Assembly (NCBI GenBank): GCA_963773665.1
Contig: CAVZBZ010000013.1
Coordinates: 1-64,000, forward strand
From: DATJLY01 sp963773665
GTDB lineage: Bacteria; Pseudomonadota; Alphaproteobacteria; ATCC43930; CGMCC-115725
Length of the DNA: 64,000 bases
Direction: 5' to 3'
Shown here in pieces: positions 53,953 to 62,123 of this stretch. Made by a program: the position numbers and the translations under genes. Position 1 is the first letter of the stretch. Every line of letters starts with the position of its first letter. Below the pieces are notes generated by a model, which searched no databases, was not told the origin of the DNA, and worked only from the letters and a program-made list of their open reading frames with translations.

Positions 53953-54156
53953 TTATTGGCTCGGCGGCGGATTCGGCTGCATCGCAGGCGCAGGCGCCGG
54001 CGCGGGCTCGGCGCCGTGACGCTCGGCCGAATTCTGCGGCGCGGCGCCGCCCTGCTGCGTGTCCTCGCCCGCGCCCGCCATGTTGCATGCCGAAAGCGCG
54101 CCGGCCGCGCCGGCAAGCGCCACCGCAACGATCGTCGAAAAGACCATCCTGCGCAT
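53953..54156 (-). CDS. Entericidin-like small lipoprotein
   Basis: A 67-residue precursor. Signal MRRMVFSTIVAVALAGAAGA, lipobox LSAC; the mature start CNMAGAGEDTQQGG matches the entericidin pattern C-N-x-x-x-G-x-G-x-D-x-x-x-G-G. A Pro/Ala/Gln tail replaces the usual short helix. Entericidin pairs affect envelope stability on entry to stationary phase; only one copy is seen here. Confidence 0.75.
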   Translation of the reverse strand: MRRMVFSTIVAVALAGAAGALSACNMAGAGEDTQQGGAAPQNSAERHGAEPAPAPAPAMQPNPPPSQ

Positions 54157-54273
54157 TTTTCTTCCCCTTTGCCGTCGAAGCGATCAGCCTTCCCCTAACG
54201 GGGCGCGCGCGGCGGCCGTTCCGCGCTTGAGTGCGCGCCCCCCTTCCTGTTCAATCGGCGCGGGAGGCGACCC

Positions 54274-55452
54274 ATGAAGCGCAGCACGAACCGCATTCTC
54301 ACCTCGCATGCCGGCAGCCTGCCGCGGCCCGAGCGGCTCATCGAAGTGAACCGCACCAAGATCGCCGGCGCCGGCTTCGACGCGCACGAATATGCCGCGC
54401 GCCTGGCCGATGCGGTCGGCGAGATCGCGGCGACGCAGGCGCGGATCGGCATCAACGTCATCAACGACGGCGAGTTCGGCAAGGCGTCGAGCGGCGCCAT
54501 CGATTACGGCGCGTGGCAAAGCTATGCCTGGGCGCGGCTCTCGGGCTGGGAGCCGGGCGAGCCGCGTCCGGCGCCGGCGCTGTCCGTCCGCCGCGAGCGC
54601 CAGAAATTCAAGGAGTTCTACAAGGAGCTCGATACCCGCTTCTTCGTGTCCTCGACCTCCTCGGCGCCGCGCCCGCCCGTGGTGCGCGGGCCGCTGCGCT
54701 ATATCGGGCAGGATGCGGTCAAGGCCGACATCGCCAATTTCAAGAAGGCGATGGCGGCGGTGAAGGTCGAGGAAGGCTTCATCACCGCCGTCGCGCCCGG
54801 CAGTTTCGGCCGCCGCCAGAACGAGTATTACAAGAACGACGAGGAATTCCTCTTCGCCTTGGCCGATGCGCTCAAGGAGGAATACAAGGCGATCGTCGAT
54901 GCCGGATTCGTCTTGCAGATCGACGATCCGGGCCTGCCCGACAATTGGGACATGGCGAACCCCGAGCCGCCGCTCGCCGAGTACAAGAAATTCGCGCGCC
55001 TCAGGATCGATGCGATCAACCACGCGCTCCAAGGCCTGCCCGAGGACCGCATCCGCTATCACATTTGCTGGGGCAGCTGGCACGGGCCGCACACGACCGA
55101 CGTGCCGCTCGCCTATATCGTCGATCTCCTGCTCGCGGTGAAGGCCGGGGCCTATTCGGTCGAGGCCGGCAATGTGCGGCACGAGCACGAATGGAAAGTG
55201 TGGCGCGAGGTCAAGCTGCCGCCGGGCAAGGTGCTCATCCCCGGCGTCGTCAGCCACGCGACCAACGTGATCGAGCATCCCGAGCTCGTCGCCGACCGCA
55301 TCGTCCGCTTCGCGCAGGTCGTCGGCCGCGAGAACGTCATCGCCGGCACCGATTGCGGTTTGGGCGGCCGCATCCACGCCGACCTCGCCTGGGCCAAGCT
55401 CGAAGTTCTGGTCGAAGGCGCGCGGCTGGCCACCAAGCAGCTGTGGGGATAG
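54274..55452 (+). CDS. Cobalamin-independent methionine synthase II family protein
   Basis: A 392-residue protein resembling the catalytic C-terminal MetE domain and epoxyalkane:CoM-transferase-like enzymes. Zn-site regions are YHICWGSWHGPH (His, Cys), YSVEAGNVRHEHEW (Glu) and IAGTDCGLGG (Cys). It starts LTSHAGSLPRP, the family N-terminus. It lacks the MetE N-terminal half, so it may transfer methyl or cleave C-S bonds of other thiols. It probably belongs with the catabolic cluster downstream. ATG at 54274 after GGAGGCGACCC. Confidence 0.9.
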   Translation: MKRSTNRILTSHAGSLPRPERLIEVNRTKIAGAGFDAHEYAARLADAVGEIAATQARIGINVINDGEFGKASSGAIDYGAWQSYAWARLSGWEPGEPRPAPALSVRRERQKFKEFYKELDTRFFVSSTSSAPRPPVVRGPLRYIGQDAVKADIANFKKAMAAVKVEEGFITAVAPGSFGRRQNEYYKNDEEFLFALADALKEEYKAIVDAGFVLQIDDPGLPDNWDMANPEPPLAEYKKFARLRIDAINHALQGLPEDRIRYHICWGSWHGPHTTDVPLAYIVDLLLAVKAGAYSVEAGNVRHEHEWKVWREVKLPPGKVLIPGVVSHATNVIEHPELVADRIVRFAQVVGRENVIAGTDCGLGGRIHADLAWAKLEVLVEGARLATKQLWG

Positions 55453-55460
55453 CGCGGTGC

Positions 55461-55574
55461 GTCCTTCGACTGCGCCCCTTCGCCACGCTCAGGGGCTGCG
55501 TTCAGGATGAGGATTTTTCTTAAGTCCTCACCCTGAGCGGAGCGTGCGGAGCACGCGCAGTCGAAGGGCGCACG
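55461..55574. repeat. Uninterrupted copy of the dispersed palindromic repeat targeted by IS110
   Basis: GTCCTTCGACTGCGCCCC...GCTCAGG...CAGGATGAGGATTTTTC then TCCTCACCCTGAGCGGAGCG...CAGTCGAAGGGC form inverted arms. The site CTCACCCTGAGCGG (55527-55540) and the inverse AGGATGAG (55504-55511) resemble the IS110 target at 2288/3412. Confidence 0.8.
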
Positions 55575-55606
55575 TTGGAAATACAGCAGACAAAAGGAGA
55601 CGCCAC

Positions 55607-56527
55607 ATGAAACTTCTCACGTTCGAGGGAAAGGGCGGGGCGCGGGTCGGCGCCGCGACATCTGACGGCATCGTCGATCTCACCGGCGCGCTCGGGCAGC
55701 AGGCGGGATCGCTCCTCGAGATCATTCGCGCCGGGATCGACATCGACGCGATCGGCGCGCAGGCGATCGAGCGTCTGAAGAAGGAGGGAAAGCTCAAGGA
55801 CCACGTCGTCCAGAACCCGACTTTCCTGCCGCCCATTCTGCGGCCCTCGAAAATCCTGGCGCTTGCCTTGAATTTCCGCGAGCACATCGAGGAGACCAAC
55901 CTCAAATTCTACGAGGAGCCGATCGTCTTCACGAAATACACCAGCAACATGATCGGCCATGACGGCGAGATCGAGCTGCCGCCGTTCCCGCAAAAGGTCG
56001 ACGAGGAGCACGAGCTGGCCTTGGTGGTGGGGCGCGAGTGCCGCCACATCCGGCCGCACGAGGCGCCCGACTACATCTTCGGCTACACCATCTGCAACGA
56101 CGTCTCGGCCAGGAACCGCCAGCGCGAGCGCGGCCAGATGGGGCAGCCCTACGACTATGCCAAGAACTTCGCGACCTTCTGCCCGATCGGGCCGTGGATC
56201 GTCTCCAGCCGCGAACTGCCGGACGCGCGCAATTTGCAGATGACGGTGCGCGTCAACGGCAAGGTGACGCGCGAGGGCAGCACCTCGAAGATGATTTTCG
56301 ACCCGTACGAGGTGCTGGCCTACTGCTCGGACTACACGCCGATGCTGCCGGGCGACGTGATTTCGCTGGGCACCTTCGCCGGCGACAAGCAGCTCAAGGC
56401 GGGCGACACGGTCGAGCTCGAGATCGAGCGCATCGGCACGCTCCGCAACCGCGTCGTCGCAGCCAAATCGGCGTGGCGCAATTTCGCCGAGGGCGTCACC
56501 AACGGCCCGTTGCAGAAGGAGCGCTGA
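55607..56527 (+). CDS. Fumarylacetoacetate hydrolase family protein
   Basis: A 306-residue metal-dependent C-C hydrolase or decarboxylase/isomerase. KILALALNFREHIEE (catalytic His region) and KVDEEHELALVVGRECRHI (acidic metal ligands D-E-x-x-E) are followed by YIFGYTICNDVSARNRQRER. Start ATG at 55607 after AAAGGAGA. The next gene, an amidohydrolase, starts 3 bp after the stop, so the two form an operon, probably for an aromatic or heterocyclic ring-cleavage product. Confidence 0.92.
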   Translation: MKLLTFEGKGGARVGAATSDGIVDLTGALGQQAGSLLEIIRAGIDIDAIGAQAIERLKKEGKLKDHVVQNPTFLPPILRPSKILALALNFREHIEETNLKFYEEPIVFTKYTSNMIGHDGEIELPPFPQKVDEEHELALVVGRECRHIRPHEAPDYIFGYTICNDVSARNRQRERGQMGQPYDYAKNFATFCPIGPWIVSSRELPDARNLQMTVRVNGKVTREGSTSKMIFDPYEVLAYCSDYTPMLPGDVISLGTFAGDKQLKAGDTVELEIERIGTLRNRVVAAKSAWRNFAEGVTNGPLQKER

Positions 56528-56530
56528 GCC

Positions 56531-57511
56531 ATGCGCATCGTCACGATCGAGGACCACTACACGACCGAAGCGGTGCGCGCCAAGCTGCGCCCGCCCTATC
56601 CGCCGGGCGGCTATGACGGCATCGCCGCACGTGGCAAGGAGCTCGGCCACAACATCAACGAGGAGCTCTTGGACCTCACCTTCTCGCGCATCCACGCCAT
56701 GGACGCGGCCGGCATCGACCTTCAGGTCGTGTCATTGTCGATGCCTGGCACCGAGGCGTTTTCGGGCGCCGACGCGGCGCCGCTTGCGACCGACTGCAAC
56801 GACCGGGTCGCAGCCGCGGTGCAGGCGCATCCGACGCGGCTTCAGGGCTTCGCCACGCTGCCCACCGCCGACCCCGCCGCGGCCGTGAAGGAACTGGAGC
56901 GCGCGGTCCAGAAACTCGGCATGAAGGGCGCCTGCATCAACGGCCACGCCCAGGGCGAATATCTCGACGACCGGAAATTCTGGCCGATCTTCGCTGCGGC
57001 CGAGGCGCTCGATGTCCCCATCTACCTCCACCCGCGCGAGCCTCATCCCGACGTGATGCGCCGCTATTTCTCGGGCTATCCGGAACTGGCGTTGGCAAGC
57101 TGGGGCTTCGCCGCCGAAACCTGCACGCACTATCTGCGGCTGATGGCGGCGGGGCTGTTCGACGCGCATCCGAAGCTCACCATCATCCTCGGGCACTTGG
57201 GCGAAGGGCTGCCGTTCTGGCTGCACCGGCTCGACGACCACACGAGGGGCGCCTTCGCGCATCGCGGCCTCAAGCGCAGCTCGACCGAATATCTGCGCGA
57301 CAACACGGTCATCACCACGAGCGGCAATTTCTACACCCCCGCGCTGTTGTGCTCCGTCATGGCGATGGGCGTCGACAACGTCATCTTCTCGGTCAACTGG
57401 CCGTTCGAATCGAACAAATTGGGCCGCGAGTGGCTCGACGGGCTGCCGCTCTCGACCGAGGACAAGGAAAAGATCGCGCACAAGAACGCCGAGCGCGTGC
57501 TGCGGCTCTAG
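56531..57511 (+). CDS. Amidohydrolase-2 family protein
   Basis: A 326-residue paralogue of the 51869 gene. It begins IVTIEDHYTTEAVRAKLRPP (Glu/His ligands), with YLHPREPHPDVM, LGHLGEGLPF and FSVNWPFESN; here the usual Asp of S-x-D is Asn in SVNWPF, a potentially meaningful change. It is coupled to the FAH gene (3-bp gap). Decarboxylation or hydrolysis of an aromatic intermediate is likely; substrate unknown. Confidence 0.9.
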   Translation: MRIVTIEDHYTTEAVRAKLRPPYPPGGYDGIAARGKELGHNINEELLDLTFSRIHAMDAAGIDLQVVSLSMPGTEAFSGADAAPLATDCNDRVAAAVQAHPTRLQGFATLPTADPAAAVKELERAVQKLGMKGACINGHAQGEYLDDRKFWPIFAAAEALDVPIYLHPREPHPDVMRRYFSGYPELALASWGFAAETCTHYLRLMAAGLFDAHPKLTIILGHLGEGLPFWLHRLDDHTRGAFAHRGLKRSSTEYLRDNTVITTSGNFYTPALLCSVMAMGVDNVIFSVNWPFESNKLGREWLDGLPLSTEDKEKIAHKNAERVLRL

Positions 57512-57517
57512 CCTTGC

Positions 57518-57589
57518 CTGTCATTGCGAGGAGCCGAAGGCGACGAAGCAATCCCGCCGGGGATTGCTTCGCTGCGCTCGCAATGACAG
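57518..57589. repeat. Dispersed palindrome (TGTCATTGCGAG type)
   Basis: CTGTCATTGCGAG (57518-57530) and CTCGCAATGACAG (57577-57589) are perfect inverted arms between convergent genes; same family as 34507-34608. It could terminate transcription in both directions. Confidence 0.8.
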
Positions 57590-57592
57590 CCT

Positions 57593-58483
57593 CTACGCCA
57601 CCGCGCGCGCCTTCACCGAGGCGAGGCCCAGGAGCTGGCGCGCCTCGTCGGGAGACGCGGGCTCGCCGCCCAGAAGGCGGATGATCTCGACGCCCCTCTC
57701 GACGAGCTGCGCGTTGGATGCGAACACGCCGCGATCGAGATAGTGGTTGTCCTCGAGCCCGACGCGCACGTGCCCGCCCAAGAGCACGGCCTGCGCCAGC
57801 ATCGGGAATTGCTGGCGCGAGATGCCGAACGCGGCCCAACGCGAGCCCGGCGGCAGCTGGTTGCGCATATAGGTCATGGTCTCGGGCGTCGCCGCCGCGC
57901 CATAGGGGATGCCGAGCACGAGCTGGAACAGAAGCGGCGCCTCGAGCACGCCCGCTTGCAGGAATTCCTTGGCGAGCACGATGTCGCCCGTGTCGAAACA
58001 TTCGAGCTCGGGCAGCACGCCCGCGGCGCGCACCGTCTTGGCCATCTCGATCAGGATCTCGGGCACGTTCATGAAGGCGCGCACGCGGCTCCACATGGTG
58101 CAGAGATCGAGCGAGCAGATGTCGGGCCGGAGTTCCACGACGTGCCGCGTCCTCACCTCGGCCGTGCACATGTTGGTGCCGGGTCCGGCCTTGCCCGGAT
58201 CCTCCTTCGACGGCACGAACATGGCGCCGGGGCCGGTGGTCAGGTTGATGAGCATGTCGGTGCGGCTCTGGCGGATGCGCTCCACCACCTCGCGGTAATA
58301 GGCCAATTCCATGCTGCCCTGGCTGGTCTTGGGCTCGCGCACATGGATATGGACGACCGCCGCGCCGGCGTTGGCGGCGCCGATCGCGGCGTCGGCGATC
58401 TCCTTGGGCGTCGTTGGGATGGCGGGGTGCTTGCCGATCGGTCCGCCGCCGGTGACGGCACAGGTGATGATGGTCTTGGCCAT
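57593..58483 (-). CDS. BKACE-family beta-keto acid cleavage enzyme (3-keto-5-aminohexanoate cleavage type)
   Basis: A 296-residue Zn-dependent TIM barrel that condenses beta-keto acids with acetyl-CoA to give acetoacetate and a CoA ester. It begins KTIITCAVTGGGPIGKHPAI; the Zn ligands are in VVHIHVREP (H-I-H) and the later HVRVGLEDN (His, Glu). The specific substrate of BKACE enzymes is set by a few residues and cannot be read by eye. ATG at 58483. Confidence 0.93.
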   Translation of the reverse strand: MAKTIITCAVTGGGPIGKHPAIPTTPKEIADAAIGAANAGAAVVHIHVREPKTSQGSMELAYYREVVERIRQSRTDMLINLTTGPGAMFVPSKEDPGKAGPGTNMCTAEVRTRHVVELRPDICSLDLCTMWSRVRAFMNVPEILIEMAKTVRAAGVLPELECFDTGDIVLAKEFLQAGVLEAPLLFQLVLGIPYGAAATPETMTYMRNQLPPGSRWAAFGISRQQFPMLAQAVLLGGHVRVGLEDNHYLDRGVFASNAQLVERGVEIIRLLGGEPASPDEARQLLGLASVKARAVA

Positions 58484-58587
58484 GGATGTCTCCTCCCAAG
58501 CGCCATCCTATCGAACCGCGCGGCCCGCGGGAACGCGCGGCATGGCGCCCTCGTTCAATGGGGCGCTTCCGCCTTCGAGGTGTGCCC

Positions 58588-58773
58588 GTGATCGATTCCG
58601 CCCGCCTGCGCACCGCCGCCAGCCGCTTCCGCCGCAGCGTCGAGAGCCCGATGAGCGCGACGCTCGCCTATACCGCGATCTGCCTCGTGGCGCTGGTCTA
58701 TGCCGTCTGCCTCGAGAAGATGCCGGACGTGGCGCTCGAGCGCCTGTCGCGCGCCATGGGCTGGTTCGGCTGA
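58588..58773 (+). CDS. Small single-span membrane protein
   Basis: A 61-residue protein from GTG 58588 (GAGG 8 bp upstream): basic N-terminus SARLRTAASRFRRSVESP, one helix ATLAYTAICLVALVYAVCLE, short tail. The frame extends upstream without conserved sequence. No family recognised; convergent with the DUF883-like gene 6 bp away. Confidence 0.55.
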   Translation: MIDSARLRTAASRFRRSVESPMSATLAYTAICLVALVYAVCLEKMPDVALERLSRAMGWFG

Positions 58774-58779
58774 CGCCCC

Positions 58780-59097
58780 TTACCGGCTCTTCAGCGCGTA
58801 GCCCAGCACCAGCGCGAACGCGCCGACGACGGCGATGGCGATCCACGGCTGCTCCTCGACCTGGCTGCGCACTGCGCTCGCCGTGCGCTGGCCGCGCGAA
58901 AAGAGATCACCGGCCTGGGCCCGCGCCCGCTCGGCCATGCGCCACGCGCTGTCGCGCATATCGCCGGCTTCGAGCTGCTCGGCCTGCCGTGCCATGCCGT
59001 AGAGCGCGTCCTTGGCGCGCTCGGCGAGCGCGTCGATGGCGTCGGCCGCCTTCTCGATCGCCTTCTCCGTTACCTTGTCCTTGACCATCGACACCAT
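58780..59097 (-). CDS. DUF883/ElaB-YqjD-like membrane-anchored protein
   Basis: A 105-residue protein: charged amphipathic helices (VKDKVTEKAIEKAADAIDAL, about 5-75), then EEQPWIAIAVVGAFALVLGY, the C-terminal helix with the typical P-W-x-A-I-A-x-G/V-A motif. E. coli relatives tether ribosomes to the membrane in stationary phase. Start ATG at 59097 with AAGGAG 8 bp upstream. Confidence 0.8.
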   Translation of the reverse strand: MVSMVKDKVTEKAIEKAADAIDALAERAKDALYGMARQAEQLEAGDMRDSAWRMAERARAQAGDLFSRGQRTASAVRSQVEEQPWIAIAVVGAFALVLGYALKSR

Positions 59098-59170
59098 TTC
59101 ATCCGCTCCTTTTCCCGCGCGTGTTGGAGACAGCACCTCTTTAACGTCGTTCGCGTCGCTTCGGCGCAGC

Positions 59171-59210
59171 TTGACAGTGTACTCATTTTGCGTGATCTTA
59201 TGCGTACACT
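59171..59210 (+). promoter_or_regulatory. Promoter with inverted repeat
   Basis: TTGACA (59171-59176) overlaps AGTGTAC (59176-59182), whose inverse GTACACT is at 59204-59210. The dyad covers the spacer and probable -10 upstream of the 59228 gene, suggesting repressor control. Confidence 0.55.
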
Positions 59211-59227
59211 CAAGCCAGGAGTCGCAG

Positions 59228-60016
59228 ATGGCATCCGACGCACAGATCGCGGCCAACCGCCGCAACGCCGAGAACAGCACCGGCCCGCGCACGCCCGAGG
59301 GCAAGGAGCAGTCGCGCCGCAACGCGCTGCGCCACGGCCTCGCCGCCGAGCATATTCTGCTCGTGGACGAGGACCCCGACGATTTCCGCCGCTTCAACGA
59401 AGCGATGCGGCAGGCGCTCGATCCGGTCGGCGAGGCCGAGGACGTGCTCGCCGACCGCATCGTGCTCGGCAACTGGCGCCTGCGCCGGGTGTGGCGGACC
59501 GAGGCCGCCGCGATCAACGAGGAAGCGATCCGCAACGCGCACGAGCACGCGCGCGAGGAGATGCGCGAGCACGTGCTGGCCGAGCTGCAGGAAAACCCGC
59601 CCGAGCCGCCCAAAGACCGGAAACCGTGGGAGCCGCCGCCGACCCTCGCCTCGATCGCCTACGACGTGGTGCGCAACCTCACGAACGCGCAGATCGAGGA
59701 AGCGGTCACCTCGCAAGGCGACGCGCCGCCGCGGGCCGAGCGCGAGCCGCAAAAACCGGACATGCCGGCCTGGCCCGAGCAGCGCATGACCGCTCTCTCG
59801 CGCTACGAAGCCGCGATCGAACGCGCCCTCCACCGCGCCACCATCGCGCTCGAGCGCCTCCAGGCCCGCCGCCGCGAAGCGGAAGCGGCCGCCGTGCCCG
59901 CGCCGCTGCCGTCGCGCCAGCAGCGCCGCGCAAAACGCAAATTCGCGGAACGAACCCAATTTGCGGCCCCGCCACAGCGCCCTCAAGACGCGCAAAACGC
60001 GACCGCGCCTCCGTAA
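59228..60016 (+). CDS. Uncharacterised protein with STGPRTPEGK motif
   Basis: A 262-residue protein beginning ASDAQIAANRRNAENSTGPR then TPEGKEQSRRNALRHGLAAE, a motif shared by a large uncharacterised family found in multiple copies in Bradyrhizobium-like and planctomycete genomes; it resembles the start of phage or transposon-associated small-subunit proteins. The rest is helical and charged, and the C-terminus runs into repeat sequence (RTQFAAPPQRP). ATG at 59228. Function unknown. Confidence 0.7.
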   Translation: MASDAQIAANRRNAENSTGPRTPEGKEQSRRNALRHGLAAEHILLVDEDPDDFRRFNEAMRQALDPVGEAEDVLADRIVLGNWRLRRVWRTEAAAINEEAIRNAHEHAREEMREHVLAELQENPPEPPKDRKPWEPPPTLASIAYDVVRNLTNAQIEEAVTSQGDAPPRAEREPQKPDMPAWPEQRMTALSRYEAAIERALHRATIALERLQARRREAEAAAVPAPLPSRQQRRAKRKFAERTQFAAPPQRPQDAQNATAPP

Positions 60017-60126
60017 CCCCCCACCCCAACCCTCCCCCTCGAGGGGGGAGGGGGTTTTGCGGGAAATTTAGTTGCGATTGCAAGGAATCCCCCCCCCCCT
60101 CGAGGGGGAGGGCAGGGTGGGGGTGC
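60017..60126. repeat. Two palindromic CTC/GAG-rich repeat units
   Basis: CCCTCCCCCTCGAGGGGGGA (first unit) and CCCCCCTCGAGGGGGAGGGC (second unit) are each centred on CTCGAG. No gene; possible bidirectional terminator of the 59228 gene. Confidence 0.75.
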
Positions 60127-60232
60127 GCCGGCGCAGTGCGGCAGGCAAAAATGTGATGACTGGCGCGCGGCCAAGAGTCTGGCATCGCCTTGCCCGTCCG
60201 GTATTATGCCGGCCATCAACGGGAGGACGGGC

Positions 60233-61933
60233 ATGTCGATGAAGCAGTATTGCGATGGCGGCGAGGCGATCCTCGAGGCGTTCCGCACGCTCGGGACCGA
60301 TTACCTCATCTCCTCGCCGGGCTCGGAATGGTCGCCCGTCTGGGAGGCGATGGCGCGCCAGAAGGTGAACCAGAAGCCGGGCCCGCAATATATCGACTGC
60401 TGGCACGAGACCTTGGCCGTCGACATGGCGATGGGCTACACGCAGATGACCGGCCAGCCGCAGGGCGTGCTGCTGCACGCCGGCGCGGGCCTGCTCCAGG
60501 GCACGGCCGGGATGCACTCGGCGGTGCTGGCCGAAGTGCCGATGGTCATCATGTCGGGCGAATCCCTGACCTTCGGCGAGAACCCGCAGCTCGACATCGA
60601 GGGCCAGTGGTACCGCAGCCTCAGCATCGTCGGCGGCACGCAGCGCCTGGTCGAGCCGGTGACCAAGTGGGCGACCCAGGTCGGCAGCATCCATACGCTT
60701 TATGAAAGCGTGATCCGCGCCACCGAGTTCGCGCAGAGGACGCCCGCGGGCCCGGTCTATCTCAACGTCCCGCTCGAGACGATGCTGCAGCCGTGGACCG
60801 CGCCCGACGGCAAGCGCACCGTGCCGAAGCCGCCCAGGACGCAGGCGAAGCCATCGGATGTCGAGCGCATCGCCGCGCTCGTCGCCAAGGCCAAGAACCC
60901 GGTGATCCTCGCCGACAATGCCGGGCGCGATCCGAACGCCTTTGCGGCGCTCGTCGAGCTTGCCGATCTCATCGGCGCCCCGGTCGGCCAGCGCGGCGCG
61001 TCCTACGCCAATTTCCCGAAGAACCATCCGATGCATCTGGGCTACCGCATCGACCGCTATCTGAAGGACGCGGACCTGGTGCTTCTCGTGAGCTGCCGCG
61101 CGCCGTGGTATCCGCCGTCCAACCGGCCGTCGGGCACGATCGTGGCGATCGACGAGAATCCGCTCAAAGGCTCGATGGTCTATCAGACCCTGATGGCCGA
61201 CGAATATCTCGAGGGCGAGGTCGCGACCTCCCTGAAGCTCCTGGCCGAAGCGGCGCGCGCGGCGGGCGTCACGGCGCCGAAAACCGCCGAGCGCCGCCAG
61301 CGCTGGGCGCGCGAGCACGACCAGATGGTCGCCGCCGAGATCGACGCCGAGAAGAAGGCGGCCGCTTCCGGCAACGGCATCCATCCGCTGGCGCTCATCG
61401 GCGCGATGCGGGATGCGATGCCCGCCGACACGATCTATGTCGAGGAAACCATCACCCACTCGCAGCCCCTCCAGCAGCATCTGCCGTGGACCACGCCGCA
61501 AAGCTACTTCCGAGTCGGCGGCGGGCTGGGGCAGGGCACCGGCTATGCGCTCGGCGTGCGGCTCGCCGCGAAGGAGCGGCCGGTGGCGCTCGTCGTCGGC
61601 GACGGCTCGTTCCTCTACAACCCGGTGGTGCAGGCCCTCGGCGCGTCCCGCGGCAACAACCTGCCGGTCATGATCTTCGTCATGAACAACCGCAAATACG
61701 CGGCGATGCAGAAGGGCCACCTGCACCATTATCCCGACGGCGTCGCCTTGGGCGCCGACATGTATCACGGCGTCCATATCGACGGGCCCGACTATGCCGA
61801 GCTTGCGAAACCGTTCGGCCTGCACGGCCAAAAAGTCGAGAAAGTCGGCGAGCTCAAGAGCGCCATCGAGACCGGACTCAGGGCCGTCAAGGACGGCAAG
61901 ACCGCCCTCCTCAATATCTGCCTGACGCAGTAG
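60233..61933 (+). CDS. ThDP-dependent enzyme of the acetolactate synthase/benzoylformate decarboxylase superfamily
   Basis: A 566-residue three-domain ThDP enzyme. PYR domain: YIDCWHETLAVDMAMGYTQM with the catalytic Glu region. Central domain: NPVILADNAGRDPNAF. PP domain: GDGSFLYNPVVQALGASRG to VMNNRKYAAMQ (G-D-G...N-N). It has no FAD-type acetolactate-synthase small subunit nearby and differs from IlvB in sequence. Start at the ATG at 60233 after GGGAGGA; 9 upstream codons are open. Likely catabolic (oxalyl-CoA, benzoylformate or carboligase-like), substrate unknown. Confidence 0.88.
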   Translation: MSMKQYCDGGEAILEAFRTLGTDYLISSPGSEWSPVWEAMARQKVNQKPGPQYIDCWHETLAVDMAMGYTQMTGQPQGVLLHAGAGLLQGTAGMHSAVLAEVPMVIMSGESLTFGENPQLDIEGQWYRSLSIVGGTQRLVEPVTKWATQVGSIHTLYESVIRATEFAQRTPAGPVYLNVPLETMLQPWTAPDGKRTVPKPPRTQAKPSDVERIAALVAKAKNPVILADNAGRDPNAFAALVELADLIGAPVGQRGASYANFPKNHPMHLGYRIDRYLKDADLVLLVSCRAPWYPPSNRPSGTIVAIDENPLKGSMVYQTLMADEYLEGEVATSLKLLAEAARAAGVTAPKTAERRQRWAREHDQMVAAEIDAEKKAAASGNGIHPLALIGAMRDAMPADTIYVEETITHSQPLQQHLPWTTPQSYFRVGGGLGQGTGYALGVRLAAKERPVALVVGDGSFLYNPVVQALGASRGNNLPVMIFVMNNRKYAAMQKGHLHHYPDGVALGADMYHGVHIDGPDYAELAKPFGLHGQKVEKVGELKSAIETGLRAVKDGKTALLNICLTQ

Positions 61934-61934
61934 C

Positions 61935-62005
61935 CCCCACCTCACCCTCCCGTTGCGCGGGTCCCTCCCTCTCCGCCCCTTGGGGCGGAGAGGGTCGTGG
62001 AGAGC
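61935..62005. repeat. Dispersed CTC-rich palindrome
   Basis: CCTCACCCTCCCGTTGCGCG, then CTCCGCCCCTTGGGGCGGAG (a perfect 10-bp-arm palindrome) follows the ThDP gene; similar to 31592-31627. Confidence 0.75.
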
Positions 62006-62009
62006 TGGG

Positions 62010-62075
62010 GCAATTGACTACATAATATAAGTGTGAAACAATATTATTGACTATAAAATTCAGTAGATTATTCTC
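62010..62075 (+). promoter_or_regulatory. AT-rich promoter region of cysH
   Basis: In GC-rich surroundings this stretch is strikingly AT-rich and contains a repeated module: TTGACTACATAA (62014-62025) and TTGACTATAA (62047-62056). Possible -35 elements with TATA-like boxes follow each. Sulfate-assimilation genes are commonly controlled by CysB-type regulators; no consensus site is claimed. Confidence 0.5.
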
Positions 62076-62123
62076 CCTATCACAGCGCTGCTCGCTGTTG
62101 CCGTCCGCCCGCGGAATGATTCG

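Noticed and set aside
60017..60126. CTCGAG palindromes as a replication or partition site
   Set aside because: Composition and placement match the dispersed intergenic repeats at 31592 and 61935; no iterons or parS-like sequence.
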